Shown piece after piece: positions 43,813 to 54,495 of a DNA stretch of 64,000 nt. The translations under genes and the position numbers were made by a program. Source of the stretch: Ashinkailepas kermadecensis (taxonomy: Eukaryota > Arthropoda > Thecostraca > Neolepadidae). Below the pieces are notes generated by a model. The model saw only the letters and a program-made list of their open reading frames with translations, ran no database searches and had not been told where the DNA came from. Each line of letters begins with the position of its first letter. The first letter of the stretch is position 1. Where the stretch lies: positions 124,001-188,000 of the forward strand of contig JAOTOM010004799.1 of the NCBI GenBank assembly GCA_034440615.1, given 5' to 3'.

Positions 43813-46800
43813 TGTGTGTATGTGTGTGATGAATTTTGCCAGCCTGCCACCGTGTGGTGATATCGGCTGTTTCCGTGTGTTAGGTTGTTGTGTTAGCGTT
43901 AGGAGGTATAAAGGGTGAAGAGTATGGTAGGAGGTTTAGTCGAGGGGTGGAAGAGGGGGTTGATTTGTTGAGCGGTGCCGAAGTAGATTTGCAGGCGTCT
44001 TGAAGCTTGGAGCGGGCTGAGTAGAGCTGAGTTGAGCAGAAGTACAGTAGAGCTGGTCGAAGTCCGAAGATGATGTGGTTGAGAAGGGTTGCCAGTCCGG
44101 ACGGTGCAAAGTTGGGGTATGGGGTGTAGTGGGGGGTTTGCGTTTGGGGAATCGCCATAGTTTATTAACATTGCAAGAACCACATTCAATCTTTGGGGTA
44201 TATTGTTTTCATTTCTTTTCTTTTTGTTTTGATCAGTATCATGTTTTTCTTTTGTTTTTGGTATTTTGTTCATTTTATTTTCTCTTTTGTAACATATCTT
44301 TTTTCTTTTTTTTCTTTTCTTTTCTTTTTTCCTTTTTCCCCCTTTTTCACAGTTGTTCGAGTATGCGTGTGATAGAGGGAAAGTGGAAGACATGTTCGTG
44401 TAGTGCTGGATGTTCGTCGTTGAGAAGAGTAGTGAGGCTTAGTGGGATGTTGTGCGTGGCGCAGTAGTTGGTGATATGTTGTCTTTGGTGGTTGTATTTG
44501 GGGCAGTAAATGAGTATGTGCTTGATTGTAAGTGTTCGGTTACATGTTGTGCATTGTGGTCGCGGTTGTCGTAGGATGAGGTATGCATATGTGAGTGCTG
44601 TGTGTCCTGTTCGTATTCGTGTTAGTGTACGTTCTTTGAATCTGGTGTGTTGGTTGATGGAGTGCCATTGTTTGTGTTTGGGGTGTATTTCGTGGAGTTG
44701 TGTTATTGTTGTGTCCCAGGTTTGTTGTATGTGTTTGTTGAGGGCTTGGCGTATTGTGTGGTAGTAGTCTGTGTCATCACCGTCGGTAAAGTCGTTTGTT
44801 GAGACGCACACCTTGCTGCATTTATTCAAGTTGCCTGCAAGTTCTGTATGCATGCGCAGCAACACAGGATGTCTTAGGCTTAGGGACAAGGCACACAAAC
44901 ATGAATACCAGGGCAGTCAGAGGCCAGCAGGAACTTAGGACCACGAGCCAGAGCTAGGCATGCATTGACATGCAGTGTGTGGGTGTGGTTTCTGCAACAA
45001 ACCCAATCCAATAACAGGTTACACAGATAGCATCCAAAGCCATGCGCAACAACACAAGTACATTCGCGGTAAGCACTTCGACAAGCCATTACTTTATACA
45101 AACTCAACAATGAAGTCAAGGTGAGCAAGCCTGCAATGAATAGCCTATAATCAGCATCCAGCAAACAGGATTTCATCTGTCAACCACACCAATCACCCGC
45201 GTAGACATGAACGTACCAAAAGTGTTCCAACTCCGCCGGTGATGAATGTTAAGAGGCAATGTGCAGCACACTTTACATGCCACCAATTTACTGACTCTCA
45301 TGCAACTTTAAATCATGCATTCTTCTTCACTGAAACAGAGAATCACGTATAGGACTTGCAACAGTCTGATTGTGAGTATGGGCATTGCGTGGTTTGCTGT
45401 AGTGTTGTGGCTAGGTTTGCTTCCGTGTCTGCGTGTTCATTACCATGTATGTTTGTGTGGCTTGGGATCCAGAGAAGTAGTGGGCGTTGTTGGACGTTTA
45501 GTTTTTTATGTATGTAGAGTATTTTGGGGATGAGTGGATGTTTGAATTTGGTGTAGGGTGTTATGCTTTGTAGTGCTGATTTTGCGTCAGTGGCTATGAT
45601 GTTGTGTTCCATTTGTGTGTTGTAGATGGTGGAGTAAGCCGAAAAGATTGCGTAGAGTTCTGCTGCGTATGTGGATGCTGTGTCGTGCAGACGGGCACGC
45701 AAGATGGGGTGGTGCTGTATTGGTATATAGCACCGCCGCTGAGCCCATCTGCTGTGTGGGTGATTTTGATTCGTCTGTAAATATGATGTTATAGTTTGCT
45801 TATTGTGCTGTGTATTGTAGGAAGAGTTGTTGTATTTCTGCGTCTGTGTATGTGTGTTTTGGTTTGTCTATGAGAAAGTGTGTTGTGGATGCTTGATGTT
45901 TCCACCATGCTGTGGGTGGTGGGAGTGGTTGTGTTGTGGGGAGTATGATTTGTAGTCTATTTGCGTGTTGGTGTATGCGACATCCTATTGTGGTTTTGAG
46001 TCGTGGTGCGTTCATGAGTATGTGTCTGCGTTTGGTGCGGAATTTGAGTGCTTCAGTGCATGGGTGTTGTTTGACGAGTTGTGTTTTGTAGTGGTATCTA
46101 AGTAGTGCTTCTGTGCGTCTGTATTTGAGTTCTGGTATGTGATTGTATATGTGAAGTGCGAGGTAAGGTGTAGTGATGTATGCTCCGGTAGCTATTTTTA
46201 GGCATTGGTGTTGTTGTGTGTCTAGAAGGTGGAGGTTTGTTTTAGCTGCGTTTTCAAAGAGTGGGGATTCGTATTCGAGTGCGTTTTCAAAGAGTGGGGG
46301 TCGAATGATTGCTTTTGTATAATGTCAGTAGTGTGTTTCGGTCTGATCCCCAGTTTGTGCTAGAAAGTGCTCATAATAGGTTTATTCTTTTTGAGGCGCG
46401 TTTTTGAATATTTCGAATGTGGGGCCGAAAGGTGAGTCGTGGGTCTAGTGTGATACCTAAGAATTTTGTTGTGGTTACAAATGGTATGGGTGTGTGGTCT
46501 ATTTTTAGTGGTTGTAAGTTTGTATGTCGAGTGTAGCCGAATAGCATGCATTTATATTTGTGTGGTGCTATGTGTAAGTTAAATAGGGCTAGCTTGTTGT
46601 GTAGTTCTGATAGTGCGTTTTGTAGTCTTCCTAATGCGTTGTTGGGTGTTTCATGTGATGTCCAGAGTACAATGTCACCTGCGTAAATTGCGATTTTGGT
46701 CGAGAGATTGTCAGTGATGAGTGAGTTTAGGCCTAGAATAAAGAGAAGGGGACTTAAAACGGAGCCTTGCATTAAACGGTCTGTGGAGAATTTAATGTCT

Positions 46801-47238
46801 GAAGTGTGGGGCCCAATTTTTACTTGAAATGATCGTTTTAGTAGGTAGAAGTGGAGGTAGTGTAGAAGTCTTCCCTGTATGTCTAAGTTGTATAGGTGTT
46901 GTAAGAGTGTTGTGATGTTGATTGTGTCATAGGCTTGTTTGAGATCCAGGAAGACGGCGATGGTGGCGCGTTTCTTTGCCGCCGCTTCCTGGATATCAGT
47001 GATGAGGTAGGTGAGGTTGTCAAGACAGGAGCGGTTAGGGAGAAAGCCTGATTGTATAGGAGATATTAGTTTTTGTGTTTGAATAATGTAGAGGAGGCGT
47101 TTTTTTACTAGGCGTTCGAAGAGTTTGTGAAAAACAGCTGGTTAGTGCGATAGGGCGGTAGGAGTTGCATAGGGTTGGGTCAGTGTGTGGTTTAGGGATA
47201 GGAATGAGCAAAGCGCAGTGCGCCGGCGACCACGAGCA
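43813..47238 (-). mobile_element. LINE A: 5'-truncated I-like non-LTR retrotransposon
   Basis: The element begins (5') at about 47238 and ends at 43813 with an (AC)n tail. Parts on the minus strand: reverse transcriptase start HCALLIPIPKP and SYRPIALTSC (near 47180), MQGSVLSPLLFILGLNSL with YAGDIVLWTS (46700-46772; Asp changed to Gly in the YADD box), RNase H with LLLWIPSHTNIHGNEHAD (near 45450), and the C-terminal cysteine-histidine region RIRTGHTALTYAYLILRQ to a stop at 44347. A 3' untranslated region of about 530 bp follows. The 10-mer ATGCTGCGTG flanks it (43803-43812, 47239-47248) as target duplication. Frameshifts and a 591-bp insertion make it inactive. Confidence 0.85.
44772..45362. 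mobile_element. Unidentified 591-bp insertion in LINE A
   Basis: Comparison with LINE B shows continuous LINE sequence in B where A has extra DNA. The hexamer AGTCTG flanks the extra DNA at 44766-44771 and 45363-45368. No terminal inverted repeats, tRNA-like head or coding motif is visible. The string CATGCGCA(G/A)CAACACA occurs twice inside. Confidence 0.6.
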
Positions 47239-47263
47239 ATGCTGCGTGGTCGCCGGCGCACTG
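47216..47263. repeat. Perfect 19-bp hairpin at the 5' junction of LINE A
   Basis: CAGTGCGCCGGCGACCACG (47216-47234) and its exact reverse complement (47245-47263) flank a 10-base loop. On the minus strand the upper arm is LINE C coding sequence for QCAGDH of a zinc knuckle. The lower arm is an inverted copy lying between the target duplication and LINE A. Confidence 0.92.
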
Positions 47264-47334
47264 GCTGCATCGTTGTGTTGGCGACGCGCATGCGCGTTCG
47301 CCATGACCATAACGAAGGCATAGGCGCCACCGTG
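47249..47334 (-). pseudogene. LINE C ORF1 relic, upstream part: first zinc knuckles
   Basis: The minus strand reads CLRYGHGERACASPTQRCSQ and then CAGDHAA, the first CCHC knuckles of a LINE ORF1. With the target duplication taken once, it joins to the part at 43802 to give a knuckle of form CX2CX3HX4C. It is cut off at its upstream end by the 3' end of LINE B. Confidence 0.7.
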
Positions 47335-50300
47335 TGTGTGTGTGTGTGTGTGAATTTGGCCAGCCTGCCACCGTGTGGTGATGTCGGCTGTTTCCGGTTG
47401 TTGTTGTTGTGTTGGTGTTAAGCGGTATAAAGGGGTGAGGGGTATGGTAGGAGGATTTAGTCGAGGGGTGGAAGAGGGTGTTGATTTGTTGAGCAGTGTC
47501 GAAGTAGATTATTGTAGTGTTCTGAATAGAGCTGGGTAGAGTAGAGTTGAGTAGAGTAGAGTTGAGTAGAGTTGGGTTGAGCAGAAGTATAGTAAAGTTG
47601 GTCGAAGTCCGAAGATGATGCGGTTGAGAAGAGTCGCCAGTCCGGACGGTGCCAAGTTGGGGTACGGGGTGTAGTGGGGGGTTTGGGGTTGGGTCTTCGC
47701 CTTGGTTGAGTACCATTGCAAGAACGTTAATTTTGGGGTATATTTTTGTTTTTCTTTTGTTGTTCTTTAATCAGCGTCATGTTTTTGGTTTTTTGGCTAT
47801 TTTGTTCATTTTTTCTTCCCTTTTTGTAACATATCTTTTTGTTTTCATTTCATCTTTTTTTCTTTCTTTTTTCCCCTTATTTCCTCTTTTTTTCCTTTTT
47901 CACAGTTGTTCTAGTATGCGTGTGATAGAGAGAAAGTGGAAGATATGTTCGTGTAGTGCTGGATGTTCGTCGTTGAGGAGAGTAGTGAGGTTTAGTGGGA
48001 TGTTGTGTGTGGCGCAATAGTTGGCCACAATAGTTGGTCTTTGGTGGTTGTATTTGGTGCAGTAGATGAGTATGTGTTTGATTGTGAGTATTCGGTGACA
48101 TGTTGTGCATTGTGGTCGCTGTTGTCGTAGGATGAGGTAGGAGTGTGTGAGTGCTGTGTGTCCTGTTCGTATGCGTGTTAGTGTACGTTCTTTTTGTCTG
48201 GTGTGTTGGTTGATGGAGTGCCATTGTTCGTGTTTGGGGTGTGTTTCGTGGAGTTGTGTTATTGTTATGTCCCAGGTTTGTTGTATGTGTTTTTGAGTGC
48301 TTGGCGTATTGTGGGGTAGTAATCTGATTTTGAGTATGGGCATTGCGTGGTTTGTTGTAGTGTTGTGGCTAGGTTTGCTTCTGTGTCTGCGTGTTCGTTA
48401 CCGTGTATGCTTGTGTGGCTTGGGATCCAGAGAAGTAGTGGGCGTTGTTGGATGTTTAGTTTGTTATGTATGTAGAGTATTTTGGGAATGAGTGGGTGTT
48501 TGAATTTGGTGTATGGTGTTATGCTTTGTAGTGCTGATTTTGCGTCTGTTGCTATGATATTGTGTTCCATTTGTGTGTTATAGATGGTGGAGTATGCCGA
48601 GAAGATTGCGTAGAGTTCTGCTGTGTATGCGGATGCTGTGTCGTGCAGACGGGCACGTAAGATGACTCGGGGCGGTGCTGTATTGGTATACAGCACCGCC
48701 GCTGTGCCCGTCTGCTGTGTATGTGATTTGGAGCCGTCTGTGTAGATGATGTTGTGATTTGCATATTGTGATGTGAATTGTAGGAAGAGTTGTTGTATTT
48801 CTGCGTCTGTGTATGTGTGTTTCGGTTTGTCTATGAGGAAGTGTGTTGTAGGTGTTTGGTGTTTCCACCATGCTGTGGGTGGTGGGAGGGGTTGTGTTGT
48901 GGGGAGTGTGATTTGTAGCCTATTTGCGTGTTGGTGTATGCGAGATCCTATTGTGGTTTTGAGTCGTGGTGCGTTCATGAGTATGTGTCTGCGTTTGGTG
49001 CGGATTTTGAGTGCTTCAGTGCATGGGTGGTGTTTGACAAGTTGTGTTTTGTAGTGATATCTAAGTAGTGATTCTGTGCGTCTGTGTTTGAGTTCTGGTA
49101 TGTGGTTGTATATGTGCAGTGCGAGATAAGGTGTAGTGATATATGCTCCGGTGGCTATTTTGAGGCACTGGTGTTGTAGTGTGTCTAGTAGGTGGATGTT
49201 TGATTTAGCTGCGTTTTCGAAGAGTGGGGATCCATATTCCAAAATTGGCCGAATGAGTGATTTGTAGAGAGTTAGAAGTGTGTTTCGATCGGATCCCCAG
49301 TTTGTGCCAGAAAGTGCTCGGAGGATGTTTATTCGTTTTGATGCGCGTTTGTGGGTGTCTAAGATGTGTGGCCGAAAGTTAAATCGTGGGTCTAATGTGA
49401 TACCTATGAATTTTGTTGTAGTTACAAATGGTGTGTAGTCTATTTTTAGTGGTTGTAAGTTTGTGTATCGAGTGTTGCCAAATAGCATGCACTTCGATTT
49501 GTGTGGTGCTATGTGTAAGTTAAGTAAGGCTAGTTTGTTGTGTAGTTCTGATAGTGCTCTTTGTAGTGTTCCTAATGCGTTGTTGGGTGTTTCGTGTGAT
49601 GTCCAGATTACTATGTCATCTGCGTAAATTGCTATTTTGGTCGGGAAGTTGTCAGTGATGAGTGAGTTTATGCCTAGAATGAAGAGAAGGGGACTTAGAA
49701 CGGAGCCTTGCATTAAGCCGGTCGTGGGGAATTTAATGTCTGACGTGTGGGGCCCAATTTTGACTTGAAATGATCTGTTTAGTAAGTAGAAATGTAGGTA
49801 GTGTAGTAGTCTTTCTTGTATGTCTATGTTGTATAGGTGTTGTAAGAGTGTTGTGATGTTGATAGTGTCATATGCTTGTTTGAGTTCCAGGAAGACGGCG
49901 ACGGTGGTACGTTTCTTTCCCGCCGCTTCCTGGATGTGAGTGGTGAGGTAGGTGAGGTTGTCAAGACAGGAGCGGTTAGGGAGAAAGCCTGATTGTATAG
50001 GAGAGATTAGTTTTTGTGTTTGAATAATGCAGAGGAGGCGTTCTTTGACAAGGCGTTCAAAGAGTTTGTGGAGACAGCTGTTTATTGCGATAGGGCGGTA
50101 GGAGTCGCATAGGGTTCGGTCTGTGTTTTGTTTTGGGATAGGAATGAGCAGAGCGTGTAGCCAAGATTGTGGGTATGTATGTGTTGTCCATGAGGTGTTG
50201 TAGGTGTCCAGTAATGTGTGTAGTGCTTGTGTTGGTAGGTGTTTGAAGAATGAATAGTGTATGTTGTCTGGTCCTACGCTTGTGTTTCCTGTTTGTGCGA

Positions 50301-50394
50301 TTGCTATTTGTAATTCTGTGAGTGTAAACCTAGTGCTGTAAAGGTGTGGCCGTGTGTGTCTGATTGATGGTGGGGGGTGTCGTGCGAGTGTGGA
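47335..50394 (-). mobile_element. LINE B, 3' half: reverse transcriptase, RNase H, C-terminal knuckle, 3' UTR
   Basis: This is the downstream half of an I-like LINE, read high to low. From 50394: FTLTELQIAIAQTGNTSVGP, then the reverse transcriptase, RNase H and a cysteine-histidine region ending at the stop at 47900. The 3' untranslated region has an A-rich tract (47720-47890 on this strand), an internal ACTCTACTCA-type repeat and an (AC)n tail at 47335-47352. It is nearly the same as LINE A, so both are one family. Its upstream half lies at 60722-62560 on the other side of the CACTA element. Confidence 0.88.
48265..49713 (-). CDS. LINE B ORF2 fragment: reverse transcriptase palm and RNase H
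   Basis: The longest clean frame in the window (482 codons). Residues 1-11 are MQGSVLSPLLF, the block before the catalytic site. Residues 30-36 are YADDIVI, the reverse transcriptase active site with both aspartates. About residue 315 is YTDGSKS, the first RNase H aspartate; AELYAIFSAYS gives its glutamate; ATDAKSAL the next aspartate; WIPSHTSIHGNEHADTEANL the histidine and last aspartate. All RNase H catalytic residues are present. The ORF2 frame continues upstream to 50394 and a short frameshift near 48270-48340 passes to the C-terminal knuckle. RNase H after the reverse transcriptase points to the I group of LINEs. It runs intact over this part but the element as a whole is broken. Confidence 0.85.
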   Translation of the reverse strand: MQGSVLSPLLFILGINSLITDNFPTKIAIYADDIVIWTSHETPNNALGTLQRALSELHNKLALLNLHIAPHKSKCMLFGNTRYTNLQPLKIDYTPFVTTTKFIGITLDPRFNFRPHILDTHKRASKRINILRALSGTNWGSDRNTLLTLYKSLIRPILEYGSPLFENAAKSNIHLLDTLQHQCLKIATGAYITTPYLALHIYNHIPELKHRRTESLLRYHYKTQLVKHHPCTEALKIRTKRRHILMNAPRLKTTIGSRIHQHANRLQITLPTTQPLPPPTAWWKHQTPTTHFLIDKPKHTYTDAEIQQLFLQFTSQYANHNIIYTDGSKSHTQQTGTAAVLYTNTAPPRVILRARLHDTASAYTAELYAIFSAYSTIYNTQMEHNIIATDAKSALQSITPYTKFKHPLIPKILYIHNKLNIQQRPLLLWIPSHTSIHGNEHADTEANLATTLQQTTQCPYSKSDYYPTIRQALKNTYNKPGT

Positions 50395-50945
50395 TCACTG
50401 CAAACTATCGAACACAAGTAATTTGTGTTAACACTGCCAAAAACACAAGGTACGTGTGTTAACGCACGAATCTTGTGTACCCTGCAAGCTGCAAGTTTGT
50501 CTACCTTTAGAGTGTGTCGAAAAGCACACTGTGATTGTGCTTTGAAACACAGAAATGACGTGTTAACACATCCATGAAGCACATTAATTCTGTGTTTACA
50601 CATATGGAAAACACACCGACTGTGTGTTACACATCAGAAATACACACACATAGTGTGTTAATAACACAATATTAGTGTGTGAAATGCAGCCCATTTGATT
50701 ATTTTACACACGATTCTTGTGTCTGTACAATGTGCTTACACGACAAAGGTGTGCTATTCCTGTGTACAACACGCTGTCGGTGTGTTTTCGCTTTGTGTAA
50801 ACACAACAATTATGTGCTTTGTGAGCGTGTTAACACTCTATTTTGGTGTTTGGAAGCGCACTCCCAGTGTACTTTCTGACACACCCTCAGGTTAGTCAAA
50901 TATGCAGCTTACAGGGTACACAAGATTTGTGTGTTAGCACGTGAT
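50395..50945. repeat. Left subterminal repeat region of the CACTA element
   Basis: Many short motifs in both directions, such as AACACAAGTAATTTGTGTTA, ACACAAGG, TTGTGTACC, AACACACCGACTGTGTGTTA and CACAATATTAGTGTG. Clusters of this kind bind transposase-associated proteins in plant CACTA elements; the same role here is inference. Confidence 0.75.
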
Positions 50946-53036
50946 CGTTGTTTTTTTAATGCTACCACAAAATGCTTGCCTTTAATTACTTCCGACTAAC
51001 TTTGGATTGTTCGCATGGCAAATGAAAATAAATACAAATATGAACGACTTGAGATGTTCACAAATGGACCACTTCGAAATCGCCCATTGCAAAATATTGT
51101 CAATCTCAAGTTGTTAATATTTGAACTGATTTGCAATCCGCCAACGAACACAATCGAAAACCAATAGAAAAAATCCAACAAACATGTAGTCACATTTCCA
51201 GAAACGCCAATCATTTTAACACGTCTTATGCACTCTGTTCATGCACGTGACCAGACCTTATGTGTCCTGCAACCTCGTAACCCGTGGATCCTGCCTGACT
51301 ACTCCATTGATCAACTGCATCATGACAACCATAGCGTAGAAATACCACCAGCAATACAAAACATATATTTTTCACAAAACTCTCACAAAAGAGACGACAG
51401 CATAGCACGCGTACGCGTACTCTCGACAGCGCACAGGCGCAGTGTGTGCATACATTTCCAAAACGCTGAGTTATCAAATCCCATGCCGGCACCGACGATG
51501 CGGGAGGAACAACACTATACTGTTGGATAAAAGCATCATACTTTACGAAACGAAACACGAAATGAATGGAAACATACCATACTTCATGGTCAAAAACTTT
51601 GTGGTCCGTGTCACAGATGCGACTCAAATACCCCATGATCGTATTTCCCTCACGCTGTCGGGCATCAGATCATGGCAGGAACTGAACACGCCTTCAAAAC
51701 AGCCTTCAGGCGTGGCGCGTAGGACAGTCTGTTGCCCTTAAACTTGTCGGCGTTGCACACGTGGACGCACATGAGCATAGCCGTATTCTTGCACTTCAAG
51801 AACGTAAACTTTTCAGCAAACATGGTGAAAGATATGGCCCACAGCAGGAGTTGTTCTTCCATATTGAGATCCGTGCAATCTAACACATCTACCCCTCTGA
51901 TGCGGAGTACTGAGTGTGGACGGCATAGTGTGGACTTATCATATTGGTGTTTGGTCCGTCCACGAATATGTTTTCGTACTCCCACAGTGCACGTAGCATC
52001 GACGGCAGCGTGTCACCTGCAGGAAAAAAAAGAAAATTAAAAGATACTGTTATTTGAGTCACCACCCAGAAATAAATTGGGAGTGGATGACAAATCATAA
52101 AAGTATGTAGAAATTACCGATACGATTAACTATTAACTTTTGTTCAGCTGTATCACCTTCTTTGGTAACCATGTCATAAGACACCACCTTTATGTTGTCA
52201 TTGGCCGTTGTCTCGCCGGCATATAAAAAGCCGAAAATGTATGCAATAGAGTTTGAATATCTACAGAGAAGTTTAGTAAGATTTAAATGAGGACTTTTAA
52301 TGCTTAGCCTTCACACTCTGGTGAGGGATTTAATTTGGCCCACTTATTTTTGTTAACGACAGCAGAAAAGCTACGCGCAAATGCGCCAAACAGTTGCATA
52401 TCTTCGCAGAGTTGAACAGGGCGTCCCTTGACATTAAATACTAGACGATATCAGACCAGAATACAAAGATGGGCAAAGTCAAGTCACGGCTCTTGGAATG
52501 AACTTGTAGGTTCCAACAAAGTCAGATCACAAGGCAAGACTCATAACTTAGCGCTTCAGATATATTGTGCATAATTTCCGCAAAGAAGAAAATGTTAACA
52601 AACATATATGCCTTAAAAAAACACGGTGCCGTCCGCACGGGCACCAACATTCACCTCGATATCTTTTTCGGTTCTGGATTGATCACCGACAACAAAGCAA
52701 TTACACCCATTACGGGCGCATGGGGTCTATGGGGTGTGGAAATCTGCTGAAGTGTGCGGATCAAGAATTCCTAGAACCTCTAGGCCATGGCCATACCCCA
52801 CGATGTTGTCTGACTGAGCCGCTGATGTAGGTATTTGGAATATGCAATCGCTATGCAATTATATTCGTGGTTTGACAAAAAATAACTGTGTATCGTTCGC
52901 ATCAGCTTCGGTGTCCACGCATTTTAACGAAGCTATCTTCACGACGCCGTCACACTCCATATCTATGTGAGTTGATGCGAACATTGTCGTACACACAATG
53001 GCCAACCGATATGACGCAGGCCCGAAAATTACATAC
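50946..53036. other. CACTA interior, 3' side of the transposase gene
   Basis: Several short frames occur on the minus strand. One candidate exon boundary is the strong acceptor TTTTTTTTCCTGCAG ending near 52018, after which a frame reads DTLPSMLRALWEYENIF. Another frame, 51665-51985, contains FAEKFTFLKCKNTAMLM. I recognise no domain. These may be remains of a second transposon gene or of captured host sequence. Confidence 0.35.
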
Positions 53037-53162
53037 CTGCAAATTACAGCCAACCCCAGCTTGGAATGCTGCTTTTAACTTCCGCAGAGCGTCTGTCGCC
53101 ACGTTCTTCTCCAGTGCACTGCTTGCACCTTGGCCCCTCATCCGAGCCAGCTCGTTCCATAT
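53037..53162 (-). CDS. Possible exon of unknown protein inside the CACTA element
   Basis: On the minus strand an acceptor CTTGATCTTTCCCAG and a donor CAG/GTATGT bound a 126-bp open exon, phase 0 at both ends. It reads IWNELARMRGQGASSALEKN, then DALRKLKAAFQAGVGCNLQ, strongly helical. I do not recognise the family and cannot place neighbouring exons. It lies downstream of the transposase relic in the same orientation, so it may be part of a second element-encoded protein. Confidence 0.4.
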
Positions 53163-54495
53163 CTGGGAAAGATCAAGTAACATTATGCACTTCCCACAAC
53201 GAATTATTTAATAGCCGTCCTCAGTTGAGTGCACGCAAACGGTAGCATCCTTTGAATGCATCAGTAGACCAGGCTTGATCCAAGGGAGGGACGAATGGAG
53301 CGAGCGCCCTTTTGGAACAAACAAATTAATATTATAATTGTACTTGAATATTTCCAATTTTAGAGGCCTTTTGATACAAGAAATGTGGTCTCTTTTCAAT
53401 CTTTCATACACATTTGGCCGCCAGAAATGGGACCTTCGTGTCATGTGAGCCGAACTTGGTGCCACACAAGTCTCCGCACCATGATGCATTTTGGGTTCGA
53501 AACATCTAGTGTAACTACGTCTTCAAGCTAGACTTCCCCAGCACGGATCCGTCTAACCGCCTTGGAGGTTCCTCCCATGATTCAATGAAAATATATCTAG
53601 AGCTAAGAGATTGAACGTTCTCTGATAACCGTTGATAGAGCCGCCTGGCGCCAACTCCAAGTGCCAAACCCATACTAACGCTAACGCTCTATGATAAGAA
53701 CCGTTGTGGAGCTGCGTTTAAGCGATAATAATGCAGCTTATTTAGCCATGCATTCGTCATAAGTGTGCATAGACTCTGTCGGATTCCATGGCGATTGATG
53801 TTACATACCAGGCCAAAGGTGAAATGTGTGCAGAACAAATTTAGAAACTATCAAATTCATCGCCGATCTACAAACTACTACAAATATTTGCATGAAATGG
53901 CCAACAAAGTATGCCTGAAAACATTTTTAATATTGTGATATGTCGCACAATTCGCTTAGACTCCTAGACAAGGTGTCCGCCTAGGTCAATCATGTAAACT
54001 CGCATTTTAAGTGTTAGAGATGTCCAAAATTTTGGAAGCTTGACATTCCTAGTATGAAACTGCACATTGAAATCATATATAGAGACTAAAATGATCCTAG
54101 AATCCTCAGAAACACAAGACAAGGCATCCAAGATCACCCTATATCAACCTTGGTCATGAACGTGGGACGTCACTGACCTGCCAATGGGTCTGCCTGTCTA
54201 ATCGCAAATTAGTCCAAAATACCCAACATTGCCCATTGTGCATCATTATTGCGCGGCAACTGGCAAGCAACGCCAATTTGTTGAAATCAGACTAAATGTG
54301 TTACAATCACCTAGTTTTTTGTTCACTCTAAGTCGTGCAAAATTCCCCACTCCATCAACTCTTACTGCTTCATTTTCGACTAGTCATGGGGTTGGTATCA
54401 ACGCCTCTGCATTGAAGAAAGCTAACTCGAGAATTACCTACCTCTAGTTCTGACGAGCGGATGCAAATTTCCCTTCCACGTATTGTTCTAGTCGG
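53163..54495. other. CACTA interior, nothing recognised
   Basis: No motif-bearing frames or repeats are visible. Confidence 0.4.

Noticed and set aside
48773..49054. Plus-strand frames opposite LINE B (and 44510-44764, 60953-61195)
   Set aside because: They are antisense shadows of LINE coding sequence, rich in Cys and Val from complement of His/Thr codons.
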